Made by a program: the position numbers and the translations under genes
NCBI GenBank assembly: GCA_002477825.1
Contig: DLKT01000045.1
Coordinates: forward strand, 1-64,000
Direction: 5' to 3'
DNA from: Caryophanales bacterium UBA7581
Lineage (GTDB): Bacteria; Bacillota_I; Bacilli_A; RFN20; CAG-826
Length of the DNA: 64,000 nucleotides
Notes under the pieces: generated by a model
What the model saw: the letters and a program-made list of their open reading frames with translations, nothing else
Databases searched by the model: none
What the model was told of the DNA's origin: nothing
In this document: positions 16,829 to 25,100 of the stretch, piece by piece
Numbering within the stretch: position 1 is the first letter of the stretch
Layout: every line of letters starts with the position of its first letter

Positions 16829-16874
16829 AAAAAAAGAAGACACTACCGCCATATTGAGCGTTTTAGCATCTTCT
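16829..16874 (-). terminator. Terminator of gltX / tRNA-Glu
   Basis: 11-bp stem with two G-U pairs (16864-16874 with 16835-16845), an inner CGC/GCG pairing and, on the minus strand, a T run at 16834-16829. Confidence 0.8.
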
Positions 16875-16886
16875 CACTTTGCTATA

Positions 16887-16963
16887 TGGTGATCCCTAGG
16901 AGGCTCGAACTCCTATTCTTCTCCTTGAGAGGGAGACGTGTTAACCAGTTCCACTAAGGGACC
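16887..16963 (-). tRNA. tRNA-Glu (anticodon CUC)
   Basis: Cloverleaf reads GGTCCCT acceptor pairing with AGGGATC, discriminator A, encoded CCA, anticodon stem TCTCC/GGAGA with loop CTCTCAA (anticodon CUC, codon GAG) and T arm AGGAG-TTCGAGC-CTCCT. It lies 42 bases after gltX on the same strand, so glutamyl-tRNA synthetase and one of its substrates may be cotranscribed. Confidence 0.95.
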
Positions 16964-16966
16964 ATG

Positions 16967-16994
16967 TACTGCATATTTTAATGGATATGCAGTA
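16967..16994 (-). repeat. Perfect hairpin between gltX and tRNA-Glu
   Basis: 10-bp perfect inverted repeat TACTGCATAT / ATATGCAGTA with an 8-base loop, three bases from the tRNA 5' end and 12 bases past the gltX stop. It has no T tract on the minus strand, so it looks more like an RNA-processing or stability element than a terminator. Confidence 0.6.
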
Positions 16995-17005
16995 AAAATA
17001 CAAGA

Positions 17006-18667
17006 TTATAAAGCAATAACTTTTTCAATTCTACGGCAAATTTCATCGACGCCAAGAATTTGTAAAATCCAATATAAGTTAGGTGATTGCTTCGATGTAG
17101 TTAACGCGACACGAACCATTTCGGCTACATCACCAATGTGGCCAAGATATAAATCTTTATTTTGTTTGTACGTTTTGCCATTCGGAGCAAAATGATATTT
17201 TTCACCTAAAGCTTTTAATGAAGCAAACCAAGTGCTTTCATCTAAAGAGCTATCATAAGTTTCAATAAATTCTTTTAATAAAGCATTCCGTACATTTTTA
17301 TCAATGAATTCATTGAATGGTAATTCTTTTTCTTTCATCATTTCATCATAGAAATCAGCATAGAAGAAACGATTTAAAGTTAATAAATCAGAATATTTTT
17401 CATAATCCTTACGAGGATTTTCTTTTTCTCTTTCAATATTCATGATTCTTTCAAAATAAGCGGGGTCTCTATCGATGACAGCTTGTAATTCTGGATCATA
17501 GACTTTTGCCCAAGCATAGGCCTCTTTTGTAATCTCATGAGCGTTTCTCTTGGATAATCTTTCTTTAGCAATATATTTAAGCTTCATCATATCAAATAAA
17601 GCGCCATCTAAAGAAATCTTTTGGAAAGACATCATAAAGTCATCTAAAGGTGCATTAGGATTTTGTCCGCGCCACTCCTCAAAGTTGGAGTTAGCAATGG
17701 TCATTAAATATTCAATTAAAGCATCAGCGGGATAACCATCTTTTAAGAAGAAGGAAACTGCCGCTTCATCGTCTTTACGTTTGGATAATTTTCTTCTACT
17801 TCCATTATCCATTTTCATAATGACTGGCAAGTGTGCGTAATCTGGACGCTCAAATCCCAAAGCGTCAAATAATTCAATATGAATCGGTAAAGAAGAAATC
17901 CATTCTTCGCCTCTTGTAACGGTAGTGGTATGCATTAAGTGATCATCAATCGCATGTGCAAAGTGATAGGTTGGTAAACCATCGCTTTTTAAAATAACGA
18001 TATCTTGGTCGTTTTCGGCAATTTCTAAAGTGCCCCGAATTAAGTCGTGTACCTTTACTTTACGTAAATGATTACCCATGCTCTTAAAACGAATGACGTA
18101 AGATTCCCCATTTTGAATCTTTTGAATCGCTTCATCAGGCGTTAAGAAACGACATTTTGCATAGTGTTGATAATAACCTGGGATGATCTTATTTCTTTCT
18201 TGCATCGTACGAAGTTCTTCTAAATCTTTCGCACTGCAGAAACAGGGATACGCTCTTCCTTTTTTAATTAAATCTTTAATAAATACCTTATAAATATAGG
18301 CACGGTGAGATTGGGCATAAGGACCATAGTTACCTTCTTCATGATCGCCTAAATAACCTTCATCAGGGACAATATTAAAAGCCTTTAATTGGGTTAATAA
18401 TTCTAAGCCTGAACCTTCAATTTCTCTTTTGGTATCCGTATCTTCTAATCGAATATAAAAGACACCATGACTTTGATGGGCTAGCTTGGAACCAATCATC
18501 GCAGTAAATAAAGAACCGGTATGTAAAAAGCCAGTTGGCGATGGTGCAAAACGGGTAACTAATGCGCCTTCTGGTAAATCTCTCTTGGGATATTTTTTCT
18601 CTAAGTCTTCTGGTGTTTCATGAATATCACCAAAAATTAATTCTGCTAAATCTAATGTTGTAGCCAT
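17006..18667 (-). CDS. gltX: Glutamyl-tRNA synthetase
   Basis: A 553-residue class I synthetase charging tRNA-Glu (perhaps also tRNA-Gln in species lacking GlnRS). The HIGH motif appears as FLHTGS (H49) after FAPSPTG, and KMSKS appears as RKLSKRKDDE. It is longer than the usual 480-490 residues: an N-terminal extension of about 35 residues precedes the Rossmann core, and the C-terminal anticodon-binding region is extended. The ATG at 18667 follows GAGGAA; an earlier in-frame start at 18721 lies in the upstream AT-rich region and lacks a ribosome site. No T-box leader was seen. tRNA-Glu(CUC) follows. Confidence 0.93.
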   Translation of the reverse strand: MATTLDLAELIFGDIHETPEDLEKKYPKRDLPEGALVTRFAPSPTGFLHTGSLFTAMIGSKLAHQSHGVFYIRLEDTDTKREIEGSGLELLTQLKAFNIVPDEGYLGDHEEGNYGPYAQSHRAYIYKVFIKDLIKKGRAYPCFCSAKDLEELRTMQERNKIIPGYYQHYAKCRFLTPDEAIQKIQNGESYVIRFKSMGNHLRKVKVHDLIRGTLEIAENDQDIVILKSDGLPTYHFAHAIDDHLMHTTTVTRGEEWISSLPIHIELFDALGFERPDYAHLPVIMKMDNGSRRKLSKRKDDEAAVSFFLKDGYPADALIEYLMTIANSNFEEWRGQNPNAPLDDFMMSFQKISLDGALFDMMKLKYIAKERLSKRNAHEITKEAYAWAKVYDPELQAVIDRDPAYFERIMNIEREKENPRKDYEKYSDLLTLNRFFYADFYDEMMKEKELPFNEFIDKNVRNALLKEFIETYDSSLDESTWFASLKALGEKYHFAPNGKTYKQNKDLYLGHIGDVAEMVRVALTTSKQSPNLYWILQILGVDEICRRIEKVIAL

Positions 18668-18737
18668 AAAAACTTCCTCGCTTCTTACATAGTTTACCAT
18701 ACTCAAAAAAAAAATCATCAAAAGAATGAAAAAAAAC

Positions 18738-18765
18738 TTGAAATTTTATTTGAGTATGATATTAT
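18738..18765 (+). promoter_or_regulatory. tRNA-Gly promoter
   Basis: TTGAAA (18738-18743), 16-base spacer, TATTAT (18760-18765) with extended TGA before it, about 10 bases from the tRNA start. Confidence 0.6.
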
Positions 18766-18775
18766 AAATAAGCAC

Positions 18776-18849
18776 GCAGGTGTAGTTCAGTGGTAGAACA
18801 CTACCTTGCCAAGGTAGTTATGCGGGTTCGATTCCCGTCACCTGCTCCA
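18776..18849 (+). tRNA. tRNA-Gly (anticodon GCC)
   Basis: Acceptor GCAGGTG/CACCTGC, discriminator T, encoded CCA, anticodon stem CTACC/GGTAG with loop TTGCCAA (anticodon GCC) and T arm GCGGG-TTCGATT-CCCGT. Stands alone with its own promoter and terminator. Confidence 0.97.
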
Positions 18850-18860
18850 GTTGGCAATTA

Positions 18861-18887
18861 AGTCCGATAAAATCGGGCTTTTTTTAT
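18861..18887 (+). terminator. Terminator of tRNA-Gly
   Basis: 8-bp stem AGTCCGAT / ATCGGGCT (one G-U pair), 3-base loop and a T7 run. The region 18888-19043 beyond it holds short TGTAAGGGAAA-like repeats and AT-rich sequence but no gene that I can see. Confidence 0.88.
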
Positions 18888-19043
18888 TTTTGTAAGGGAA
18901 ATGTAAGGGAAAATGCTAGGGAAAAATTTTTAAATACTTTTAAAATTTCAAAAATGATGCAATTTCTATGAACTGCACCCGCTCATTATCTTTTATTTAC
19001 CTTTCTTTTTTTAATTTAAAAAATATTTAATTCTTTCAAAAAT

Positions 19044-19080
19044 AAAAGGCTATAGGAACTTTCCTATAACCTCATTTTTT
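19044..19080. terminator. Bidirectional terminator of the PlsC-like gene
   Basis: 11-bp stem GGCTATAGGAA / TTCCTATAACC (one G-U pair) with a 2-base gap; T-rich on both sides. Confidence 0.85.
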
Positions 19081-20330
19081 TATTTTTTCTCGACTGTTTT
19101 AAAATATAAAGCTTCCGTTGTGAAATTAAATTTCATCAATTGATTCTTGGAATGAAGTGGGAAGACAAACCATGTATCTTGAAGTGTAGCGATATCTAAA
19201 GCATCTCCACGGCCTTTGAAATCAAATTCAATATGCATAGATCTCGTTTCATAACAAGGTTTCTCTAAATGGAAGTGTGTTCCATCATCTAGCGTTCCAT
19301 CAAAAATATAACCATGTTCATCATGTGTCATATGAATGATGCCTAGTTTTTTAAAGCCTACCTTAGCATTAACAAAGTGTTCAATACGCACATCATCTTC
19401 AAAGTGATAGCGACCTTCTTCCACTTCTTTAATGGCTTCTTCTCTTTCCCAACGATACCAATCGGAAACAAGTTTAAATCTTGTTTCGCCTTCTTTAGCG
19501 TGAAGTTCTCCATATTCATCTAAATGCCAAGAAGCGTGGCAGTGATTACAGAATACATCGGTTCCAGTAGAATCCATTTCAAATTCAGTACCACAAGTTG
19601 GGCATTTATAAAGGATGCGGTGAATATTCTTTGCTCTTTGTTTAGAAGCAATGCGAATATGATTTTCATATTGCCAACGATATTCATCATATTCCATAGC
19701 GCTAAAGATACGTTTTTCTAATTCTTCTGCCGAAAGTTGTTCTACTTCTTCTTTAGAAGCAATTTGCGTAAAGTCACAAATGCAAGGAACTTTTCTTTTG
19801 GGAGATTTACACCATTGCGGCGAACGTAAGAAGTTTCCTTTTTGATTTAACACAATAATGCGACATTTGCAGAATTTTGCCATTTTTCCTAAAGCACTTC
19901 CCATATCCTCTAAGATACCAGCAAAGGAAAAACGAGCTTCTGGGTAAATAACAAGAGAACGATGCATTTTATTTATAATTTGATTCATTCTTTTGAGCAT
20001 GGATAAATCTAAAGTGAATTTTCTTTTTGGAAAACATCCCACATTACGCATTAACCATTCTCTACCGGCAAATTCTTCAATTGAGCTCACAAAAGTAGGT
20101 AAATGAGGATACATCGCCATTTCCATATTGGCAAAATCAATTAAGCTTCCATGGTTAGAAAAAATTAAAGCGGGTTCTTTAAACGAAGTAAAACCATGCT
20201 TATAAATTTTAGTTCTCGTACCAAAAGTACCTGCCATACCATGCGAAATCATCCAAACAAGTGGTTTTAAATACCATCTTGGCATAATCGTTGGAGCGTT
20301 CATATCCATTGGTTGATTCTTTTTACTCAT
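19080..20330 (-). CDS. PlsC-like acyltransferase with C-terminal zinc ribbon
   Basis: A 416-residue protein. The first 200 residues form a 1-acyl-glycerol-3-phosphate acyltransferase-like domain with the H-x4-D motif NHGSLID (H60, D65) and YPEAR, the phosphate-binding motif. Around residues 265-285 there are two C-x2-C pairs (CPTCGTEF, CNHCH) forming a rubredoxin-like zinc ribbon, then a beta-rich C-terminal domain of about 110 residues with no recognised family. Phospholipid synthesis at the inner membrane is the likely setting, though the extra domains suggest a specialised acceptor. ATG at 20330 follows GGGAGG; a TTG six bases upstream is too close to the ribosome site. Confidence 0.82.
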   Translation of the reverse strand: MSKKNQPMDMNAPTIMPRWYLKPLVWMISHGMAGTFGTRTKIYKHGFTSFKEPALIFSNHGSLIDFANMEMAMYPHLPTFVSSIEEFAGREWLMRNVGCFPKRKFTLDLSMLKRMNQIINKMHRSLVIYPEARFSFAGILEDMGSALGKMAKFCKCRIIVLNQKGNFLRSPQWCKSPKRKVPCICDFTQIASKEEVEQLSAEELEKRIFSAMEYDEYRWQYENHIRIASKQRAKNIHRILYKCPTCGTEFEMDSTGTDVFCNHCHASWHLDEYGELHAKEGETRFKLVSDWYRWEREEAIKEVEEGRYHFEDDVRIEHFVNAKVGFKKLGIIHMTHDEHGYIFDGTLDDGTHFHLEKPCYETRSMHIEFDFKGRGDALDIATLQDTWFVFPLHSKNQLMKFNFTTEALYFKTVEKK

Positions 20331-20357
20331 TAACAACCCTCCCTATTAATCGCCCTA

Positions 20358-20386
20358 ATCATAACAAAATTTCACTCTTTTGTTAA
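20358..20386 (-). promoter_or_regulatory. Promoter of the PlsC-like gene
   Basis: Minus-strand TTAACA (20386-20381), 17-base spacer, TATGAT (20363-20358) with an extended TGT. Confidence 0.65.
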
Positions 20387-20416
20387 TATTTATTTTTCTC
20401 CCTAAGCTTTTCATGC

Positions 20417-20422
20417 TACAAT
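20417..20422 (+). promoter_or_regulatory. Extended -10 box of the nicotinamidase-like gene
   Basis: TGC followed by TACAAT, about 25 bases before the start codon. The -35 region is a weak T-rich stretch. Confidence 0.5.
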
Positions 20423-20447
20423 AAAGCCGTAAAAAAGGAGAAAATGA

Positions 20448-20996
20448 ATGAAAAATACAGCAATTTTAGTTGTCGATATGCTCAATGACTTTGTCACTGG
20501 TTCCTTAAAATGCGATCGTGGCTTAGCGATTGTTCCAACGACTGCACGTCTTTTAGACGAAGCAAGAAAAAATGGTATCCCGGTTATTTTCTGTAATGAC
20601 GCTCATATCCGTGGAATTGATCACGAATTAAAATTATGGGGCGATCACGCTATTCAAGGTACCAAAGGAGCAGAAGTTATTCCTGAATTACATCTCTCGG
20701 AAAAAGATTATGTTGTTCCTAAAAGAAGATATAGTGGTTTCTTCCATACCGATTTAGACTTACTTTTAAAAGAATTAGGTATTGAAAATGTCATTATGAC
20801 CGGTTTACATACCCATATGTGCGTTCGTCACACTTCCGCTGATGCGTATTGCTTAGGCTATAATGTTATCGTTTGTAAAGACGCTACGAACTCGTTCACG
20901 GAAGAAGATTATGTTTCTGGCCTTAAATATTTAAAAGATGTTTATGGCGCTCAGATTTATAGTGCGGATGAACTAATCAACATGTTTAAAGACTAA
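20448..20996 (+). CDS. Isochorismatase-family cysteine hydrolase, nicotinamidase-like
   Basis: A 182-residue hydrolase with the catalytic triad D10, K92 and C125 and the metal ligands D51, H53 and H59 typical of nicotinamidase PncA. In that role it converts nicotinamide to nicotinic acid, which PncB (43718-44929) would then convert to nicotinate mononucleotide. The family also contains other amidases, so the substrate is inferred from the metal site and from pncB being present. GGAG precedes the ATG. Monocistronic between a promoter and a terminator. Confidence 0.87.
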   Translation: MKNTAILVVDMLNDFVTGSLKCDRGLAIVPTTARLLDEARKNGIPVIFCNDAHIRGIDHELKLWGDHAIQGTKGAEVIPELHLSEKDYVVPKRRYSGFFHTDLDLLLKELGIENVIMTGLHTHMCVRHTSADAYCLGYNVIVCKDATNSFTEEDYVSGLKYLKDVYGAQIYSADELINMFKD

Positions 20997-21001
20997 AACA
21001 A

Positions 21002-21031
21002 AAAAAGACTTGGAATGAACCAGGTCTTTTT
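21002..21031. terminator. Bidirectional terminator
   Basis: 12-bp stem AAAAAGACTTGG / CCAGGTCTTTTT with one G-U pair and a 6-base loop, between convergent genes. Confidence 0.88.
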
Positions 21032-22118
21032 ATTTATCATTATTTTTCTTCTCTTCATCTTCTTTTTCTTTTTGTTTTAATTTAGCAATCTCTTCTGGTG
21101 TTTGTTGCGTGATGATTTGCACTTTTTCTAATTCTTCAATTTCTTTTAATTGCGTTTCATAGAATTGACGAATTACGGTTTTTTGCTCTTCACTTACTCT
21201 TTCATCTTGATCTAGATTCTTTAAAGCGGCTTCATATAAAGGTTTGGCAAACATTTTATACAAAGGCATATAAAGAACAAATAGATAATCTTGACAGATG
21301 AGATATAAAGGAAGCATTGGCATTGAGAATAATAACGAGAAAAATAAGCCAAAGAGGAAACCATATAAAATGTTTCCTAATACAAAGTATCCCAATGCTG
21401 CTCCTAAAAAATAGCCCAAAGGAAATAATAAATAATAGAGACCACAAACTTTACCAATCAATTGACGAGAAGTCTTTTTTGTTTTGGGATAAACTTGATT
21501 GAATAAGAAAATCGCATCTTTTTTCGAGCATGCCATATTGGATTGTAAATAGAAAATCGGTACCGACTTTAAAGTAAAATGAATGAAGAAGAATTCTCCT
21601 ACTCCAAAGGAAACTAAACTAAATATAGAATACATTTGAAGATAGGGTTGAGCCGCTGGCGTTTCATAATAATCCATGATCATTTTATATTGATTTTCAA
21701 TAGAAGTTGCTTGTTGCAAGCTTTGAATAAATTCTTGATCGACTACATTCGTAAATATGGATGTTACTAAATAAACGACTAAAAATGTGCCAATATAGAT
21801 TAAAATTGAATATAAGGTTGCCCGGATTACACGGAATGAACCATGAAGTCCAGGAAGCAAAGTTAACTTATATCCTTTATAGAAATCTTTTAATGATAAA
21901 GGTTTGCCCGCTCTAGCTTGAGAAAGGTTAATAATCATTAAAGAAAGGATAGGAATAATCAAAATAGCGAACAAAATAATAACCGTTAAAGGCACAAAAA
22001 TGTTTAAAACAAAGGCAAAAACAATGGACATGACTAACGAAAATCCAGTAGCTAAAAAATATCCCCTATATTTATGGAATATATCAAATATTGAATTTTT
22101 AATTTCATTTGTTTCCAT
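21030..22118 (-). CDS. Six-helix membrane protein, unknown function
   Basis: A 362-residue protein with about six transmembrane helices: two near the N-terminus, two around residues 105-180 and two around 220-275. A highly charged C-terminal tail rich in Glu/Lys is probably helical. The loop RAGKPLSLKDFYKGYK after helix 2 is reminiscent of proteins with multiple conserved DUF-type membrane regions, but no family is recognised. ATG 22118 follows AAGGTG; an in-frame GTG nine bases upstream overlaps that site. It follows a LolA-like gene on the same strand, separated by that gene's terminator. Confidence 0.75.
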   Translation of the reverse strand: METNEIKNSIFDIFHKYRGYFLATGFSLVMSIVFAFVLNIFVPLTVIILFAILIIPILSLMIINLSQARAGKPLSLKDFYKGYKLTLLPGLHGSFRVIRATLYSILIYIGTFLVVYLVTSIFTNVVDQEFIQSLQQATSIENQYKMIMDYYETPAAQPYLQMYSIFSLVSFGVGEFFFIHFTLKSVPIFYLQSNMACSKKDAIFLFNQVYPKTKKTSRQLIGKVCGLYYLLFPLGYFLGAALGYFVLGNILYGFLFGLFFSLLFSMPMLPLYLICQDYLFVLYMPLYKMFAKPLYEAALKNLDQDERVSEEQKTVIRQFYETQLKEIEELEKVQIITQQTPEEIAKLKQKEKEDEEKKNNDK

Positions 22119-22135
22119 GCCACTCACCTTCTATT

Positions 22136-22150
22136 TAGTATTCTATACTA
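22136..22150. repeat. Inverted repeat upstream of the six-helix protein
   Basis: Perfect TAGTAT-TCT-ATACTA dyad in the likely promoter/leader region, 18 bases before the start codon. Could be an operator or a small leader hairpin. Confidence 0.4.
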
Positions 22151-22223
22151 TTCTAGAAAAAAAACCAAATTAAATGTAAAAATAAATCAACAGTAAATCC
22201 TCTTTATGTAACTCTTTTTATAG

Positions 22224-22255
22224 AAAAAAAGACGTAAAGGATAACCCTTTACGCC
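22224..22255 (-). terminator. Terminator of the LolA-like gene
   Basis: 8-bp stem CGTAAAGG / CCTTTACG with a 5-base loop, followed on the minus strand by a T7 run. Confidence 0.85.
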
Positions 22256-22277
22256 AATTGATGAATCGAAGAAGACT

Positions 22278-23285
22278 TTATTTCATTGTTACAACTTCCA
22301 TACCCGCAGCGATTTCCACCATTTCCGCTACCGATAAGGTACTAGAATAGATTTGATAAGAAACACCATTATAGGCATAGGATAAATATTTTCCGTTCAT
22401 ATATCCAATGGTACCTAAAACATCGACCATTGTGCCTTTAATTTCATCAATTCGCATTTCTGCATTTGGTTTCATAATGCTTTGAATCACGGTAAATGAT
22501 TTGGTTCCTTCATACGTTAAAATATGCGTTGTTTCGCCATTCACCATCGTCTCTGTTTCTTCTTTTAATACACAGGACACATCCGCTCCTGCGGGGTATA
22601 ATGGTAAATCATCTTGGGTAGCCATCGTGGAAGAAGAAAGATTTTTACGCGCTTCCTCCATATTTTTATCTACATCAAAATAGTTTTCTTCAAAGGTTGG
22701 TTCAAAATCCACTTTACTAAATGCAATTTTCACTTCTGCTTGATTAGAAGCATCGTAGATATTCACCCAAAGTGGTTTTAAATCTTTACTTAACTTCACT
22801 TCTTCTTTTTCCCAATTTGGGGCATTTTCATAGTTTGGTTTAAAGCTCAATAAATAGCCATCATCCATTTTCTTTAAATCATGTTTTTCTTTAAAGCCAT
22901 CTAACATGGAATGATATAAATAGGGTTTTGGACTATTTAATGGCCATTCTCCTTTAAATTGATACACTTGATTTAAAGTTGGCGTTAACATAAAGACACC
23001 TTTATCATTTCTTAATAAGATTTGCTCTTGGTTCACACTTTTGTTGAGTAAACTTACGCGGAAATAATCTTGATTATCCTTTTTTTGGTAGTCCGTCGTT
23101 ACATAATAATTACGAACGTCATCTCCCGCATTCATATCCATGGTGGCCTCCATATGATATGCGGTTAAGTTTTCACTTCGGTTTTCTAAAGACTTAGAAA
23201 CATCGTCTTTGGTAAAGAAAATTTTCCATCCTGCAAGCGCAATGACTGCGACAATTAAAATACCAACAATTACCTTTTTTAACAT
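22278..23285 (-). CDS. LolA-like lipoprotein-sorting family protein
   Basis: A 335-residue protein with an N-terminal membrane anchor (residues 4-22) and no lipobox. The body resembles the COG2834/LolA-like fold seen in B. subtilis YdcC and clostridial GerS: ENLTAYHMEATMDM, then beta strands such as DYFRVSLLNK and LLSFKPNYENAPNW, then a C-terminal half with VKIAFSKVDFEP. Gram-positive members sit outside the membrane and handle lipids or lipoproteins; the exact role is unknown. GAGGTG precedes the ATG. Transcribed divergently from the DUF378 gene. Confidence 0.75.
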   Translation of the reverse strand: MLKKVIVGILIVAVIALAGWKIFFTKDDVSKSLENRSENLTAYHMEATMDMNAGDDVRNYYVTTDYQKKDNQDYFRVSLLNKSVNQEQILLRNDKGVFMLTPTLNQVYQFKGEWPLNSPKPYLYHSMLDGFKEKHDLKKMDDGYLLSFKPNYENAPNWEKEEVKLSKDLKPLWVNIYDASNQAEVKIAFSKVDFEPTFEENYFDVDKNMEEARKNLSSSTMATQDDLPLYPAGADVSCVLKEETETMVNGETTHILTYEGTKSFTVIQSIMKPNAEMRIDEIKGTMVDVLGTIGYMNGKYLSYAYNGVSYQIYSSTLSVAEMVEIAAGMEVVTMK

Positions 23286-23392
23286 ACACTCACCTCACTT
23301 GCAATGTATGATAGTGAGTAAAAAAATATGTATGCATAAATTTGATTTTTTTTGAACATACTACAAGTGAACAAACAAAGGAGGTTCGTTCT

Positions 23393-23638
23393 ATGAATAT
23401 CATACAAAAAATAGCGCTTGTATTTACTTTAATTGGCGCCTTAAACTGGGGTCTTGTTGGCCTATTCAATTTTAACTTAGTTACCGCTATATTCGGCACC
23501 AACTCCGTTATGACTACGATTGTTTATGTCATTGTTGCCATTGCCGCTATTATCAACATTCTTTTATTCTTCATTCCTCTTGATTATAAAAGACATGATG
23601 ATGAAATGGTTTATAGTAGTTCTTACCATCACGAATAG
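23393..23638 (+). CDS. DUF378 family small membrane protein
   Basis: An 81-residue protein with two transmembrane helices and the DUF378 pattern IGALNWGLVGLFNFNLV followed by IVYVIVAIAAI. Function unknown. The start at 23393 has AAGGAGG at 8-base spacing; an in-frame ATG at 23342 lies in the upstream region. C-terminal tail is acidic and His-rich. Confidence 0.85.
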   Translation: MNIIQKIALVFTLIGALNWGLVGLFNFNLVTAIFGTNSVMTTIVYVIVAIAAIINILLFFIPLDYKRHDDEMVYSSSYHHE

Positions 23639-23642
23639 AAAG

Positions 23643-23679
23643 AAAAAAAAGATATCACGCCGATGTGGTATCTTTTTTT
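23643..23679. terminator. Bidirectional terminator
   Basis: GATATCAC / GTGGTATC stem (one G-U pair), extended by A/T runs, 6-base loop; between the convergent DUF378 and NERD-domain genes. Confidence 0.88.
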
Positions 23680-24286
23680 ATGAAATATTCAGTTGATTAA
23701 TTTCTTCAACAACTTTTTCTATCGCCTTTTCTTCAAAAGGGGGTAATTCGCGACTTTCTAAATCTTGAATTAATTTAGCAAATTTGGAAGAAGAAACGAT
23801 ATAGCTTGTGTCGGAGCGTAAACCTACACAAGAATACATACAATCATCATTTACTACTACGATATTGATCATCATATTGGCGTCAATGCCCGTTCTTAAC
23901 GCTAATTTTTCTAAACGCGTTTGATTGACACGGATGGGGTTTTTAATGCTTTGTCTTTTATCGGATTTTGGATAATAATAAATCCATGTGGCATCTCTTG
24001 CACTACCTAAAACGGCACCATCCCATAATTTATCGGTAATACAATAAATGTATTTATTACCAAAAAGGATATGGTCAAAACGTATCGTTTGATCTTTTCC
24101 TATCTCAATGGTAACGTTTTGTAATAAACAATAATCGAAATCACGGGCCAAACGATAAACCTTTTTTCCCATGTAGTTACGAAAACGATGATGGAAAATA
24201 TATTTTTTGATCATCGGTAAACAAAAGAGGAAAATAGCAAGAAGAAAAACAAGGACGAATCCTATAATCGTTAGAATTCGAACCAT
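23678..24286 (-). CDS. Membrane-anchored NERD-domain protein
   Basis: A 202-residue protein with one N-terminal transmembrane helix (residues 3-26). The rest matches a NERD (nuclease-related) domain by eye: FDHILFGNKYIYCITDKLWDG, ending with a helical acidic tail. NERD domains resemble Holliday-resolvase-like nucleases, but activity is generally unproven. It starts 10 bases after deoD stops, with only a weak ribosome site, so it is likely translated by coupling to deoD. Why it is linked to nucleoside salvage is unclear. Confidence 0.7.
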   Translation of the reverse strand: MVRILTIIGFVLVFLLAIFLFCLPMIKKYIFHHRFRNYMGKKVYRLARDFDYCLLQNVTIEIGKDQTIRFDHILFGNKYIYCITDKLWDGAVLGSARDATWIYYYPKSDKRQSIKNPIRVNQTRLEKLALRTGIDANMMINIVVVNDDCMYSCVGLRSDTSYIVSSSKFAKLIQDLESRELPPFEEKAIEKVVEEINQLNIS

Positions 24287-24295
24287 AACGATAAA

Positions 24296-24997
24296 TTAAG
24301 CAAGCTCTAATGCGATTTCCATCATCGCTTTAAAACCTGTTTGTCTTTCTTCGGCGGTTGCCTTTTCTTCTCTTAAGAAATGATCAGAAACTGTTAATAA
24401 ACATAACGCTTTTTTATTTAATCGTGCGGCGGTAGCGTATAAAGCATAGGATTCCATTTCTACGCCTAAGCAACCAACAGCGGCCCATTTTTTCCAAGTA
24501 TTAGGATCTTCATCATAGAAAATGTCAGCGGAAAAAATATTACCGACATGGACGGGGGTTTTCTTTTCGTTTGCGATTTCATACGCTCTACGAACTAAAT
24601 CAAAATCCGCAATCGCACTATAAGTGCCATTGAGTTGGAATTGAGAAGCCCAATTACTATCCGTACAAGCGCCCATACAAACGATGACATCAAATAAGTT
24701 AATATCTTCTTTATAAGAGCCACAAGAGCCAATACGAATAATGGTTTCAACGCCATAATGGGTATAAAGTTCATGACTATAAATACCAATGGAAGGCATG
24801 CCCATGCCAGATGCCATGACGGATACTTCTTTTCCGTGATAAGTTCCTGTATAACCTAAAACGTTACGAACACTTGTCACTAAACGGGCATTTTCTAAAA
24901 AATTCTCGGCAATGAATTTCGCGCGAAGTGGATCTCCGGGCATTAATACAACTTTAGCGAAATCGCCTGGTTTTGCTGCAATATGTGGTGTTGCCAT
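24296..24997 (-). CDS. deoD: Purine nucleoside phosphorylase, DeoD type
   Basis: A 233-residue hexameric-type phosphorylase that splits purine (deoxy)ribonucleosides into base and ribose-1-phosphate. Conserved motifs are MPGDPLRAKFIAE, SGMGMPSIGIYSHEL, RIGSCG, GVEMESYALY and the catalytic region TVSDHFL. Length is exactly that of the family. AAGGAGG precedes the ATG. Forms an operon with the NERD gene. Complements tdk and add for nucleoside salvage. Confidence 0.96.
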   Translation of the reverse strand: MATPHIAAKPGDFAKVVLMPGDPLRAKFIAENFLENARLVTSVRNVLGYTGTYHGKEVSVMASGMGMPSIGIYSHELYTHYGVETIIRIGSCGSYKEDINLFDVIVCMGACTDSNWASQFQLNGTYSAIADFDLVRRAYEIANEKKTPVHVGNIFSADIFYDEDPNTWKKWAAVGCLGVEMESYALYATAARLNKKALCLLTVSDHFLREEKATAEERQTGFKAMMEIALELA

Positions 24998-25100
24998 TTT
25001 ATTTCCTCCTTATAACAACAATATGGTTAACATAAAAACACGAGACATACTCTCTTTTTATTAGTGTACCATATTTTTCTTTCTTTTTTATAGGAGTTTT

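Noticed and set aside
16964..18780. T-box or other known riboswitch near gltX
   Set aside because: No T-box sequence or specifier stem was found; only a short AT-rich upstream region and the hairpin described separately.
18776..19043. tRNA-Gly 3' end as a phage or island attachment site
   Set aside because: No integrase, no duplicated tRNA end and ordinary core genes on both sides.
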